In this document: positions 37,588 to 45,558 of the stretch, in pieces | How the letters are laid out: every line of letters starts with the position of its first letter | Position numbering within the stretch: the stretch's first letter is position 1 | Assembly (NCBI RefSeq): GCF_001434895.1 | Contig: NZ_AZEE01000027.1 | Coordinates: 245,360 to 309,359 of the forward strand | Reading direction: 5' to 3' | Source of the DNA: Secundilactobacillus odoratitofui DSM 19909 = JCM 15043 | Lineage (GTDB): Bacteria > Bacillota > Bacilli > Lactobacillales > Lactobacillaceae | Length of the DNA: 64,000 bases | Program-made: the position numbers and the translations under genes | Notes under the pieces: model-generated | What the model saw: only the letters and a program-made list of their open reading frames with translations | Database searches by the model: none | Told to the model about the DNA's origin: nothing

Positions 37588-38319
37588 CTACCCATTACCA
37601 AGTGGTTCTTTATTAGGTGTACCGGCCTTGCGCGGATAGCGTTTTGGCGTTGGTTTCACCTTATCCACCACCACGATATGGCGTTCATCCCCTGACTCAG
37701 GTAATTCAAACGCCTGATCTAGCGCCAGCTTACCGCCCAATAGTGCGATTGCTTGGTTAGACTGTGTTAGTTCATTTTCGGTCTGTTGAGCCTTCAGTGC
37801 AATAAACTGCCCATGCAATTTGACCAATGGCAAGCAAAGTTCGCTTAACACACTCATCCGCGCCACGGCTCGTGCAGTTACGACATCGTAGGCTTCTCGA
37901 TGTTCTGAGCGTTTACCGCCAAATTCTTCAGCTCTGGCATGGTATACCGCAACATCCGTCAGTCCCAGTTCATCAATTAAAGCCTTTAAAAAATTGATTC
38001 GTTTATTCAGCGAATCCACAATAGTGACCTTCAATTGCGGAAATAAAATCTTCAACGGCAGTGATGGAAATCCGGCACCAGCGCCCACGTCACAAAGCGT
38101 CAACGCTTCCGTCCGGAGTTCAGGCACGTAGAACGCCGGCGTAACCGAATCATAAAAGTGCTTCAGATAAACGTCTGGGCGATCTGTGATCGTGGTCAAG
38201 TTCAAGTGCTGGTTAGTTTCAACCAAGCGCTCAAAATATTGATTAAACTGTTCAAGCTGCGTTTGTGACAGGGTGATGCCCTGTTTCGCTAACGCAGCGG
38301 TAAATTGACTATCGTTCAT
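37588..38319 (-). CDS. rsmG: 16S rRNA m7G527 methyltransferase RsmG
   Basis: An AdoMet-dependent methyltransferase of 243 residues that modifies G527 of 16S rRNA; loss gives low-level streptomycin resistance. Motif I is [16 protein letters not shown], followed by [15 protein letters not shown], and [19 protein letters not shown] is the RsmG family signature. The ATG at 38319 has AGGAGA eight bases upstream; a longer open frame back to 38487 is not homologous-looking. It starts the rsmG-noc-parA-parB transcript. Confidence 0.96.
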   Translation of the reverse strand: MNDSQFTAALAKQGITLSQTQLEQFNQYFERLVETNQHLNLTTITDRPDVYLKHFYDSVTPAFYVPELRTEALTLCDVGAGAGFPSLPLKILFPQLKVTIVDSLNKRINFLKALIDELGLTDVAVYHARAEEFGGKRSEHREAYDVVTARAVARMSVLSELCLPLVKLHGQFIALKAQQTENELTQSNQAIALLGGKLALDQAFELPESGDERHIVVVDKVKPTPKRYPRKAGTPNKEPLGNG

Positions 38320-38341
38320 GCCGATTCTCCTACTCCAATTC

Positions 38342-38362
38342 TGTGAAACAATGTGTTTCACA
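38342..38362. promoter_or_regulatory. Everted parS-like half-sites before rsmG
   Basis: TGTGAAACA and TGTTTCACA form a 9-bp inverted repeat around ATG, 23 bases before the rsmG start. The half-sites equal those of parS (TGTTTCACGTGAAACA) but point the other way, so this is not a canonical site. Confidence 0.45.
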
Positions 38363-38678
38363 TCCTGTTCTACTGTACCGTAATTAAAGGCAGGAAGCAA
38401 GACCCCGTAAGCCTTAATAATGAATCGTGAACCTTTACGATTGTCCACTTGCAAGCACTTACGGCCACTGTAACAATTACCCACCAATTTTCTGTTTTGT
38501 TCAACTCTAAAATTATACTAAATTTCCAGGTTGGACACTACTGGCTGACGTTAAAAAGTTATTTGACTTGCTTCAGTCACTCTAATTCCGATCGGTGATT
38601 TGTTTGTTGCTGTGAGAATTTTGTTGTGTACATTGTCAGTTGCGAATCTTACACACCCTATCCTGCCACTTTCACTCC

Positions 38679-38846
38679 GATCAGCGGGCTTTTTCGGTTG
38701 CTGTGGGACCGATTTCAGCCACTTGCGTGTCTTTCACCTCGATTATAAGCCTCACAAAAATCGTGAGGCTTATAAGCGTCCAGTCCTTGTAACCGCCAAA
38801 GGCGCTAACAAGGGCTTGTCACTGCAACCGAAAAAGCCCGCTGATC
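38679..38846 (-). ncRNA. Family-1 structured intergenic element, copy D
   Basis: A perfect 23-bp outer stem (38679-38701 with 38824-38846). On the minus strand: GCAGTGAC, hairpin around CCTTGT/ACAAGG, TGGACG, hairpin TTATAAGCCTCAC/GTGAGGCTTATAA, GAGGTGAAAGACAC, CACGCAAGTG hairpin, CGGTCCCACAGC. Apparent frames across it are not genes. Confidence 0.72.
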
Positions 38847-38950
38847 TCCGTTGTCGTTACGTTGAATCACCATGGATATGACAACGAAACACAATTGATT
38901 ATTGCTATATCGCGCCGTTCAACTAAACTATAGTGCTAACATCATCCGAG

Positions 38951-39085
38951 ACAGTGCCTATAAAACAATAGGTGCAAAACAAATTTAGCACATTTGGCGT
39001 CATTACAAGTTTAACAATCATTGCACCTAATACTACTGCAACCATACAATTCCTCGCTATGCACCTATTTTACAATAGGCACTGT
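38951..39085. mobile_element. MITE-like element with terminal inverted repeats
   Basis: 135 bp with imperfect 26-bp terminal inverted repeats: ACAGTGCCTATA... at 38951 and ...ATAGGCACTGT ending 39085, with TGCACCTATT/AATAGGTGCA inside the arms. No open frame. It lies between family-1 copies D and E. No target duplication is obvious. Confidence 0.45.
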
Positions 39086-39135
39086 ACCAATGATTAAACT
39101 CATCTGCGTCACCGCAAACCCAGCCGGAGTGTCGT

Positions 39136-39323
39136 CAGTTCTTTCGGGTGCTGGTGGCAGTGAAAAATGTTGTTAGGTTAAAGTGAGGCACGGCACCATC
39201 GTGGCTTGCTTTAGCCTTACAACATTGGACGTCACTGAGACCTGCACTTTGGGCTCAGTGGCGAGGCGGAAAACGCGCAGCGGTTGAAGCTGGTCCCACA
39301 GCCACCAGGACCCGAAAGAACTG
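39136..39323 (+). ncRNA. Family-1 structured intergenic element, copy E
   Basis: A 23-bp outer stem with one mismatch (39136-39158 with 39301-39323). Inside: GGCAGTGAA, a hairpin, TTGGACG, TCACTGAG/CTCAGTGG hairpin, GCGAGGCGGAAAACGCG, CAGCG and GGTCCCACAGCC. Head-to-head with copy D across the MITE-like element. Confidence 0.7.
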
Positions 39324-39358
39324 GCGGCCGGAGGAGGCCAGCCAAATCAATTAAAATC

Positions 39359-39397
39359 AAAAACCGATTCAAGCCCCTTACAGCCCGAATCGGTTTA
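39359..39397 (-). terminator. Terminator of the nucleoside hydrolase gene
   Basis: Perfect arms AAACCGATTC / GAATCGGTTT with a 16-base loop and A/T-rich flanks, about 35 bases after the stop at 39433. Confidence 0.8.
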
Positions 39398-39432
39398 ATT
39401 TGTATAGTGGTATAAACAGCGTAACGCGTTAA

Positions 39433-40347
39433 TTATTGATTGATTTTTGAAACTTCGTCCAAGAACCACTTGTTAAAGGCTTCATCGTCAATGTCAACAC
39501 AAACTGACGTGTTGATCTTGCCATCGTGGTATGCGCCACGAATGTCACCAACTGTTTCGCCCATTGCAGGACCGTCCGTGACAACATCGACCCACATATC
39601 TTCAGTCTTAATGGCTTCTGGGTGAAGCAAGTAGAAGATCGTGTTCACATCGTGCACGGCACTACCAGCGTCTGACTGATCACCATCATGAATAATGATG
39701 TCATGCAGCATCTTACCAGTTTCGTTTAACTGTTCGAGCTTTTCAAGACTAGCTGGCGTCAACAAAGCCTTCATGGTAATGTCTAGGCCAACCATCACGA
39801 TTGGAATACCTGCGTTGTAAACGATATTAGCAGCATGAGGATCAGTGAAGACGTTGAATTCAGCTGCACTGGTCATGTTGCCGTAGCCTAAAGTACCACC
39901 CATCGCAACGATGCGTTCGATGTGGTCCTTTACCTCAGGATATTCTGAGAATAACAGTGCAATGTTAGTGTATGAACCGGTTGGTACCAGCGTAATTTTT
40001 TCATCATTGGCCATGATTTCGTCGTGAAGTGCTTCAACCGCGGTCTTGTTTAATGGCTTTGGCAAATCCTCTGGAAAATCATAACCAGGCATCCCTGATT
40101 CACCATGGATACGGGCCGCATCTTCAAACGGCTTGATCAATGGTTGTTCAGCACCAGCTGCAACTGGAATGTCCGAATTGAAGAACCGTACGATCTTCAA
40201 AGCATTCTTAGTGGTTTTATCAACGGTCACATTACCGGCCACCGTGGTGATCAATTTCAGGTCAATTTGTGGGTCGTTGATTGCCATCGTTAAAGCAGCT
40301 GCGTCGTCGATACCTGGATCTGTATCCATGATAATTTTGATTGTCAT
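39433..40347 (-). CDS. Inosine-uridine-type nucleoside hydrolase
   Basis: Hydrolyses ribonucleosides to base plus ribose, 304 residues. The N-terminal DTDPGIDDA calcium-binding Asp cluster is the family signature. LVPTGSYTNIALLF, AMGGTLGYGNMTSAAEFN(V) and DGDQSDAGSAVHD with the late metal Asp follow in order. Cytosolic. The NCS2 permease gene lies 31 bases upstream on the same strand, so the two are probably one operon for purine nucleoside and base use. Exact base preference cannot be told. Confidence 0.95.
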   Translation of the reverse strand: MTIKIIMDTDPGIDDAAALTMAINDPQIDLKLITTVAGNVTVDKTTKNALKIVRFFNSDIPVAAGAEQPLIKPFEDAARIHGESGMPGYDFPEDLPKPLNKTAVEALHDEIMANDEKITLVPTGSYTNIALLFSEYPEVKDHIERIVAMGGTLGYGNMTSAAEFNVFTDPHAANIVYNAGIPIVMVGLDITMKALLTPASLEKLEQLNETGKMLHDIIIHDGDQSDAGSAVHDVNTIFYLLHPEAIKTEDMWVDVVTDGPAMGETVGDIRGAYHDGKINTSVCVDIDDEAFNKWFLDEVSKINQ

Positions 40348-40378
40348 AATAAAATAGCCTCCATACTAAACTAAGATT

Positions 40379-41689
40379 TTAAAGTAGAGCACTTAACACT
40401 AAATCAATGAGAAACAAACCGCCCAAAACATACATTGCTGGGCTGACGTTACGACCATCGCCTGACGCCAATCGTAAAATTGGGTAGAAGACGAAGCCAA
40501 ATGCTAGTCCCGTTGAAATACTGTTGGTCAACGGAATCAACACAATGATCAAAAACGCTGGGAACCAGGCTGCAAAATCGTGCATATCGATACTGCCGAT
40601 GGCTTCCATCATAATTGCACCCGTAATTACGATCACAGGTGCAATTGCAGCTTGCGGCACATAAGCCAACAATGGTACAAAGAACAACGAAATGCCAAAC
40701 AAAACACCAGCCGTAATTGCCATCACACCGGTCCGGCCACCCGTTTCAATACCAGAAGCACTTTCGGCAGCCGCAACGGTTGGACTCGTCCCCAAAGCAC
40801 CTGAAAGCAGAGCCGTAACAGAACTTGCCTGAAATGACTTTTTAAACTTCCGGTCATCTGGTAACACACCCTGTAGCAACCCCATTGACTCGAAGACCAA
40901 AATCATGGTCATCGAAAAGGCGGCGAGCACGAAGGGAATGGTCAACAGCTTCGAAAAATCACCATGCAGTAAAATCTGGTGATAATCTGCCAATCGCGAC
41001 AGATGAACACTCACACTGTCATCGTCCTTAATACCGAGGAGGACGCCAATCGCACTGGTCACAACGATTCCAATTAGGAAGTTACCCGGCACGTTGCGCA
41101 AGTATAAAATAACACTCAGCAATATACCGAAAATTGCCAGTAATGGACCTGGCGTCGTCAAATTTCCAAGTACGATCAGTGAATTCTTACCAGCTACAAT
41201 CAGGCCAGCTTTTTCAAGTCCAATTTCAACTAAGAAAAGACCAATCCCTGCCGTGATACCACTCTTCAAAGATTGCGGAATGGCTTCTGCTAGTAAATGG
41301 CTCAACTTAGTAAAGGCCACCAGTATATAGATAAAGCTGGCCACCATTGAAATTGCCACGGCCACTTGCCATGACAACCCCATTGTAGAGCATATTGTGT
41401 AGGTAAAGAAAGCGTTGACACCCATTCCCGGTGTTAAAATAATCGGTGCATTCGCGTAGAACCCCATAATCAAACAGCCAATCACTGAACTGATGATCGT
41501 GGCAAACACGCTCAAGTCAGTTGGAATACCAGCATCTTTGAGAATCATCGGGTTGACTAAGATGATATAAGAAATCGCAAAAAAACCGGTGAGCCCCGCA
41601 ACAATTTCTTGCTTAAGGACCTTTTTATCCTGCCAGACTTGCTTGAGTGACATGTCGTTCTTTGCTACAATCTGTTGCACTTGTTTCAT
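40379..41689 (-). CDS. NCS2 (AzgA/PbuG-like) purine base permease
   Basis: A 436-residue proton-coupled transporter for adenine, guanine or hypoxanthine. Many membrane spans; early family motif AISYIILVNPMILKDAGIP, then APIILTPGMGVNAFFTYT (conserved TPGMG-NAFF), GLFLVEIGLEKAGLI and SVTALLSGALGTSPT with AAESASGIETGGRTG. These match the AzgA/PbuG branch. It probably runs with the nucleoside hydrolase downstream. The leader (41690-41806) contains several hairpins; see separate entry. Confidence 0.95.
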   Translation of the reverse strand: MKQVQQIVAKNDMSLKQVWQDKKVLKQEIVAGLTGFFAISYIILVNPMILKDAGIPTDLSVFATIISSVIGCLIMGFYANAPIILTPGMGVNAFFTYTICSTMGLSWQVAVAISMVASFIYILVAFTKLSHLLAEAIPQSLKSGITAGIGLFLVEIGLEKAGLIVAGKNSLIVLGNLTTPGPLLAIFGILLSVILYLRNVPGNFLIGIVVTSAIGVLLGIKDDDSVSVHLSRLADYHQILLHGDFSKLLTIPFVLAAFSMTMILVFESMGLLQGVLPDDRKFKKSFQASSVTALLSGALGTSPTVAAAESASGIETGGRTGVMAITAGVLFGISLFFVPLLAYVPQAAIAPVIVITGAIMMEAIGSIDMHDFAAWFPAFLIIVLIPLTNSISTGLAFGFVFYPILRLASGDGRNVSPAMYVLGGLFLIDLVLSALL

Positions 41690-41806
41690 ATAGAAAAATC
41701 CCTATCCTTTCGTCATCGCGACGTTTGTGATCGGGGTTGCATCTTCAAATTCATTTGAAGATGGGTTTCAGCCGGTATATGACCGGGGTCGACACCCTAA
41801 AACATC
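41690..41806 (-). promoter_or_regulatory. Structured leader of the NCS2 permease gene
   Basis: Read on the minus strand the 117-base leader holds GGGTGTCGACCC, a CCGG/CCGG hairpin, the 11-bp dyad CATCTTCAAAT/ATTTGAAGATG (41740-41763) and GTCGCGATGAC, and ends in AAAGGATAGGGA as the ribosome site. Order is riboswitch-like, but the purine riboswitch core is absent and it lacks the TPP word GATAATG. Class not assigned. Confidence 0.4.
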
Positions 41807-41844
41807 AACAGCCCAGACCGAAAGAATCCTCGATCTGGGCTGTT
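41807..41844 (-). terminator. Terminator of the NupC-type gene
   Basis: Perfect arms AACAGCCCAGA (41807-41817) / TCTGGGCTGTT (41834-41844), 79 bases after the stop at 41923, followed on the minus strand by GATGTTTT. Confidence 0.85.
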
Positions 41845-41922
41845 CGTGGTTATTAATTCATTATCAAGTTCTGTTCGATGACATAGTCTCAACTACCAAG
41901 TATTAACTATGCGAATCAATGA

Positions 41923-43182
41923 TTACCAAACAAACAGCCCAACGATACCAGCTGATAAGAGTGATACTAAGATACCAGATAAGAGCATGTAACCAACGTT
42001 CTTAGAAATCAAGGCGTTTGATTCCTTGTCAGCCAAGCCCTTGAAGGCACCGATAATCATACCAGTGGTACTGAAGTTAGCAAATGAAGTCAAGAAGACC
42101 GTCAATTGTGCTTGATAGTGCGCACCGTACTTAGTTACATCGTGAATTGTTGGGGCAATCTTACCCATAACAACGAATTCGTTAGTAACCAGCTTGGTAC
42201 CCATGTATTGCGCGAACTGGAACGCATCGTGAACATCGAGACCCATTAACCATGCGAATGGGAACATGATGATACCCAAGATGTGTTCAAGTGAGAGCCA
42301 AGGGTTGAAGAGGGCCAAAATCTTATCAATCAAAGCAGCTAAAGCAACGAAAGCGATAACGTTAGCGGCAATGATCAAGATCAAACGACCGGCACCCAAG
42401 ATAGAATCACCCAAGAATGAGAAGAATGGTTCTTTCTTACCATCATCCATCTCAGCTTCTTCAGCAGCAGAAGCGCCACCAATTTTGGCAATGGTATCTT
42501 CTTCCTTCGTCACGTCGACTGGGTTCAAGATATTAGTGACCACGATTGCATTCAAAATGTTCAGTGGAATGGCAGTCAAAACGTAGTTACCTGGCACCAT
42601 TTGAGTATAGGCACCGACAATGGAGGCAGTGATACATGACATCGACATCATGGCCAAGGTCACGTTACGTTCTGCACGCATCGTTTGAATTTGTAGACGT
42701 GAAACGGCTAAGGCTTCAGTGTTACCAAGGAACATCATTTCAACTGAGAAGAATGATTCGAACTTCGGTTGACCAGTAATTGCTGATAACCCACGGCCGA
42801 TCCATTTGATGATCCATGGTAAGACGCCAATGTAAGTTAAGATATCAAACATTGGCACAATTAGCAGGATTGGTAGCAATGAACTCGTAACGAAGTTCAT
42901 CGTCTTGGCAGTCCCACCGTAGTCGGCAGTTACCCAGTTAGGAAGTGCGAACACGATCCCTTGATAAGCAACCTGTACTAACCAGTTAAAGCCGTTGGCT
43001 GCAGCTTGCACTGCATCACGACCCCAAGAGAAACTGGTCAAGATCCAAGCAATCACAAGTGTCAATACCAGCACAATGGCTGTTGACTTCCAGTTGATTG
43101 CCTTCTTTTTCTTCGAGAATAGGAACGCGATCCCGAGATAAACTAAAACCCCAATAATGTTGACGATTAAGTACATCGACAT
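41923..43182 (-). CDS. nupC: NupC-type concentrative nucleoside transporter
   Basis: A 419-residue CNT-family H+/nucleoside symporter with about ten spans. NTEALAVSRLQIQTMRAERN is the family G-N-T-E-x signature for nucleoside binding, and YVLTAIPLNILNAIVVTNIL and LTSFANFSTTGMIIGAFKGL the C-terminal signature. The ATG at 43182 is chosen because GAGGG lies nine bases upstream and family proteins start here. The frame stays open for 60 codons further upstream with protein-like residues (VNRVVCRSERFRDMGYYGDA); this may be leader sequence or remnant coding DNA. Promoter at 43472-43500. Confidence 0.92.
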   Translation of the reverse strand: MSMYLIVNIIGVLVYLGIAFLFSKKKKAINWKSTAIVLVLTLVIAWILTSFSWGRDAVQAAANGFNWLVQVAYQGIVFALPNWVTADYGGTAKTMNFVTSSLLPILLIVPMFDILTYIGVLPWIIKWIGRGLSAITGQPKFESFFSVEMMFLGNTEALAVSRLQIQTMRAERNVTLAMMSMSCITASIVGAYTQMVPGNYVLTAIPLNILNAIVVTNILNPVDVTKEEDTIAKIGGASAAEEAEMDDGKKEPFFSFLGDSILGAGRLILIIAANVIAFVALAALIDKILALFNPWLSLEHILGIIMFPFAWLMGLDVHDAFQFAQYMGTKLVTNEFVVMGKIAPTIHDVTKYGAHYQAQLTVFLTSFANFSTTGMIIGAFKGLADKESNALISKNVGYMLLSGILVSLLSAGIVGLFVW

Positions 43183-43471
43183 TAAACTAAACCCTCTTTC
43201 TAAGATTTCGTTTGCGTCACCGTAATAACCCATATCACGGAAACGTTCACTTCTACATACAACGCGGTTAACGTCGATACTGTAGTCCTTAGATCGTTCA
43301 TGCCGTCCGGTGTTTAGTCGCTTTGAAAACAGAATAATGGCACATACACTAGCGCTAAACACCCAACGTTATCAACTCACCCTTGGTTAACAGTACCGAT
43401 TCGCCCTAATCATCGTTAACCAGATTGACCTACTTGCTTGACCACACATCAAGCGAATAAGGTCGTGACTA

Positions 43472-43500
43472 ATTCTACCTTGTTTCATGAAAGCCGTAAA
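43472..43500 (-). promoter_or_regulatory. Promoter of nupC with palindrome in spacer
   Basis: -35 TTTACG (43495-43500), -10 TAGAAT (43472-43477), 17-bp spacer, minus strand. The spacer contains the palindrome TTTCATGAAA (43483-43492), and related TGAAAC words lie just upstream (43508-43540), suggesting operator sites. Leader length about 280 nt. Confidence 0.6.
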
Positions 43501-43605
43501 CCAGAATTCCATGAAACTTTTTAGTGAAACGGTTTAACTTTCATTTGATTTTTCAAGTTTTTGAAAATAAATGAAAGAAGCCACTAATACAGCACATTCA
43601 AGGCA

Positions 43606-43699
43606 AAGAAAAAAAGGACTTACACTTGTTTCATCAACAGGTAAATCCTTTTACACAAAGAAGAAATGCCCATATTTCTTCAGTTGCCCCTGCCAAGGA
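43606..43699 (-). ncRNA. Candidate small RNA of about 95 nt
   Basis: An extended -10 (TGATATAAT; -10 hexamer at 43705-43710) precedes a sequence with the hairpin GAAGAAAT/ATTTCTTC and ends in the stem AAAAGGATTTAC / GTAAGTCCTTTT (43613-43624 with 43641-43652) plus a T run. No open frame. It has both a promoter and a terminator, so it looks like an independent transcript. Class unknown. Confidence 0.6.
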
Positions 43700-43737
43700 A
43701 CACTATTATATCATTTCTAAGTAAAATTAGCCCAAAA

Positions 43738-44350
43738 AATAAGACTCAAGGTTGATAGTTTGGATACTCAGCCTTAAGCCCTATGATGCTTTGGAAGAGA
43801 CTTGGTTATTAAACCAATAGACCCGTTTCGTAAAAATTAAATTAATAGTCTATCGCCTCAAATACTTAATTTCTGATCAACTGCCGTAATTTATTCGTCA
43901 TTCGTACGTTAGTTTCAATTACCGTTTAACCAGATGGTGAATCTAACACTTAAAACTTTAAACCTTTTGAATCTCATGACTTCGACTCTTTACACTCGAG
44001 AGGTTATTGCATAACCATCGCATAAACCCAGCCTACATCACATTCGAACCCTTTGTAACCCCTAAGCGGATATCACTACATCTAAGATATTCGTACGTTT
44101 TATGCGGAAACGCTAAGCACGTGTAACTTATTAAGTTGTAAAGTGGAACTAAACTTAGGTGGCTAGCGTTCGTTAGAAATTCACGCTGTGAACCGTTAAA
44201 TCTATGACACTTTAACTCTGTTGGACCAAACGTTGTTTCTGTCTGTTACCAATCATTCACTTCGACTTACAAAACGGGAGTAAATCAACTTCATAATCGG
44301 TGGGACTCTACAAATGGAAACGTCTTGGTTTAAGTCCTTATCTCTTCCAC
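43738..44350 (-). ncRNA. Candidate large structured RNA of about 610 nt
   Basis: A gene-free stretch with promoter at 44357-44385. The ends pair: GGAAGAGA (44341-44348) with TCTCTTCC (43793-43800). Inner hairpins include GGTTAT/ATAACC, AACTT/AAGTT, TTCAC/GTGAA, ATAGAC/GTCTAT and TTGGTT/AACCAA. A terminator stem (CTTAAGG..TGA / TCA.CCTTGAG, 43745-43778) and TTTTTT close it. Size and a closed end-to-end stem recall large bacterial RNAs such as ROOL or GOLLD, but no sequence match is claimed. Confidence 0.5.
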
Positions 44351-44356
44351 GGTTAT

Positions 44357-44385
44357 ATCATATCATCAAATGTAATCGTTTACAA
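44357..44385 (-). promoter_or_regulatory. Promoter of the candidate large RNA
   Basis: -35 TTGTAA (44380-44385) and -10 TATGAT (44357-44362) with a 17-bp spacer on the minus strand. No open reading frame follows it. Confidence 0.65.
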
Positions 44386-44547
44386 CTAAAATGACCACCT
44401 TTTTGTTATTTTTTGAGCAACCATCAGTAAAGCCTTGATATCACTGGCTTTATAGACTATTAAATTTTGAGATATTTTAGTGCTTTTACTTAAGTTTACG
44501 GCGTCTCAATTTTTTCGCATTTCAGCCCACTTCGAGGCCGAGATAAA

Positions 44548-44580
44548 CAAAAATGGCACGTAGTCTTAGACCACGTACCA
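44548..44580 (-). terminator. Terminator of rpiA
   Basis: Minus-strand stem GGTACGTGGTC / GACTACGTGCC with a TAA loop and then ATTTTTG, about 30 bases after the rpiA stop. Confidence 0.8.
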
Positions 44581-44608
44581 CCGTTAAATTTTGATTGGTT
44601 AAACCAAA

Positions 44609-45289
44609 TTACTTAGTTTTCACCACTGCACCATCTTGGGTACCAACGACCACCGTTTGGGTCATATCTAAGAACAGACCGTGTTCAACCACACCAGTCA
44701 TATTACTTAACTGGTCAGCCAAATCATATGGTGCTGCAATCTTATCAAGATGTAAGTCAACAATGATGTTGCCTTCATCGGTCTTGAAGAGTTGACCGTC
44801 CTTTTCACGAACAACTGGGTTATAACCCATCTCTTCAAACCGCTTCACCAATTGATGGTGACCGTACGATAACACTTCAACTGGCAATGGGAACTTACCG
44901 AGTTGATCAACCACTTTGCTTTCATCAACGATCCAGGCACATTGCTTGGAGTTAGTTGCAACTAGCTTCTCCCAAGTCTGTGCGCCGCCGCCACCCTTGA
45001 TACCGTTGATTGCTGGGTCAACTTCATCCGCGCCATCAATCGTGATATCAATTTGATCAACGTCATCTAGTGACTTGATTTCCATCCCTAGATTACGGCC
45101 ATAGTCTGCCGTCCGCTTTGAAGTTGGCACACCCGTAAAGTGAACGCCGTCTTTTTTGATCCGTTCGCCAAGGGCGTCAAGCAGGTAACGAACCGTGCTA
45201 CCAGTTCCTAAACCCACTGTCATACCATCTTCAACTAATTCTGCTGCTTTGTAGCCCGCAATTTTTTTGAGCTCGTCTTGTGTTTTCAT
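44609..45289 (-). CDS. rpiA: Ribose-5-phosphate isomerase A
   Basis: Interconverts ribose-5-phosphate and ribulose-5-phosphate in the pentose phosphate pathway, 226 residues. TVGLGTGSTVRYLLDALG binds the phosphate, DGADEVDP carries the catalytic Asp residues, and GIKGGGGAQTWEKLVA holds the catalytic Lys/Glu region. Cytosolic. CGGGAGG precedes the ATG. It lies close to nucleoside uptake and cleavage genes, consistent with ribose use, although it has its own terminator. Confidence 0.97.
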   Translation of the reverse strand: MKTQDELKKIAGYKAAELVEDGMTVGLGTGSTVRYLLDALGERIKKDGVHFTGVPTSKRTADYGRNLGMEIKSLDDVDQIDITIDGADEVDPAINGIKGGGGAQTWEKLVATNSKQCAWIVDESKVVDQLGKFPLPVEVLSYGHHQLVKRFEEMGYNPVVREKDGQLFKTDEGNIIVDLHLDKIAAPYDLADQLSNMTGVVEHGLFLDMTQTVVVGTQDGAVVKTK

Positions 45290-45485
45290 GAGTCCTCCCG
45301 AGTTAGTAAAACGTTTTTATTAACTTTTATTTCAACCACTATACTAGGCGATAATTATGCGGTGGTCAACTTGTAAGCGTTACCGATAATTGAGTTTTTT
45401 AGGTAAACAAGGTTCTAGAGTCGTTTCACCCATTTCTTCGCGAAATTCCCTCTATTACCCACACCGTCATTCATTCCAGTACGTA

Positions 45486-45520
45486 AAAATCCCGCGTAGC
45501 AACACCGCTACACGGGATTT
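45486..45520 (-). terminator. Terminator of the second giant LPXTG gene
   Basis: The stem AAATCCCG(C/T)GTAGC / GCTAC(A/G)CGGGATTT around AACACC, followed by a T run on the minus strand. It lies 39 bases after the stop at 45559. Confidence 0.88.
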
Positions 45521-45558
45521 AATAACCACTATTCTCCTTCTCAAAATTTACGACTTAA

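Noticed and set aside
38600-38881. A 93-codon plus-strand frame upstream of rsmG
   Set aside because: It crosses family-1 copy D; composition follows the structure, not protein coding.
43508-43540. Catabolite-response-like sequence TGAAACGGTTTAAC upstream of nupC
   Set aside because: Two mismatches in the conserved CG core and ends; kept only as a possible operator word.
44050-44070. T-loop-like GGGTTCGAAT (minus strand) inside the candidate large RNA
   Set aside because: No matching acceptor, D or anticodon stems; not a tRNA.
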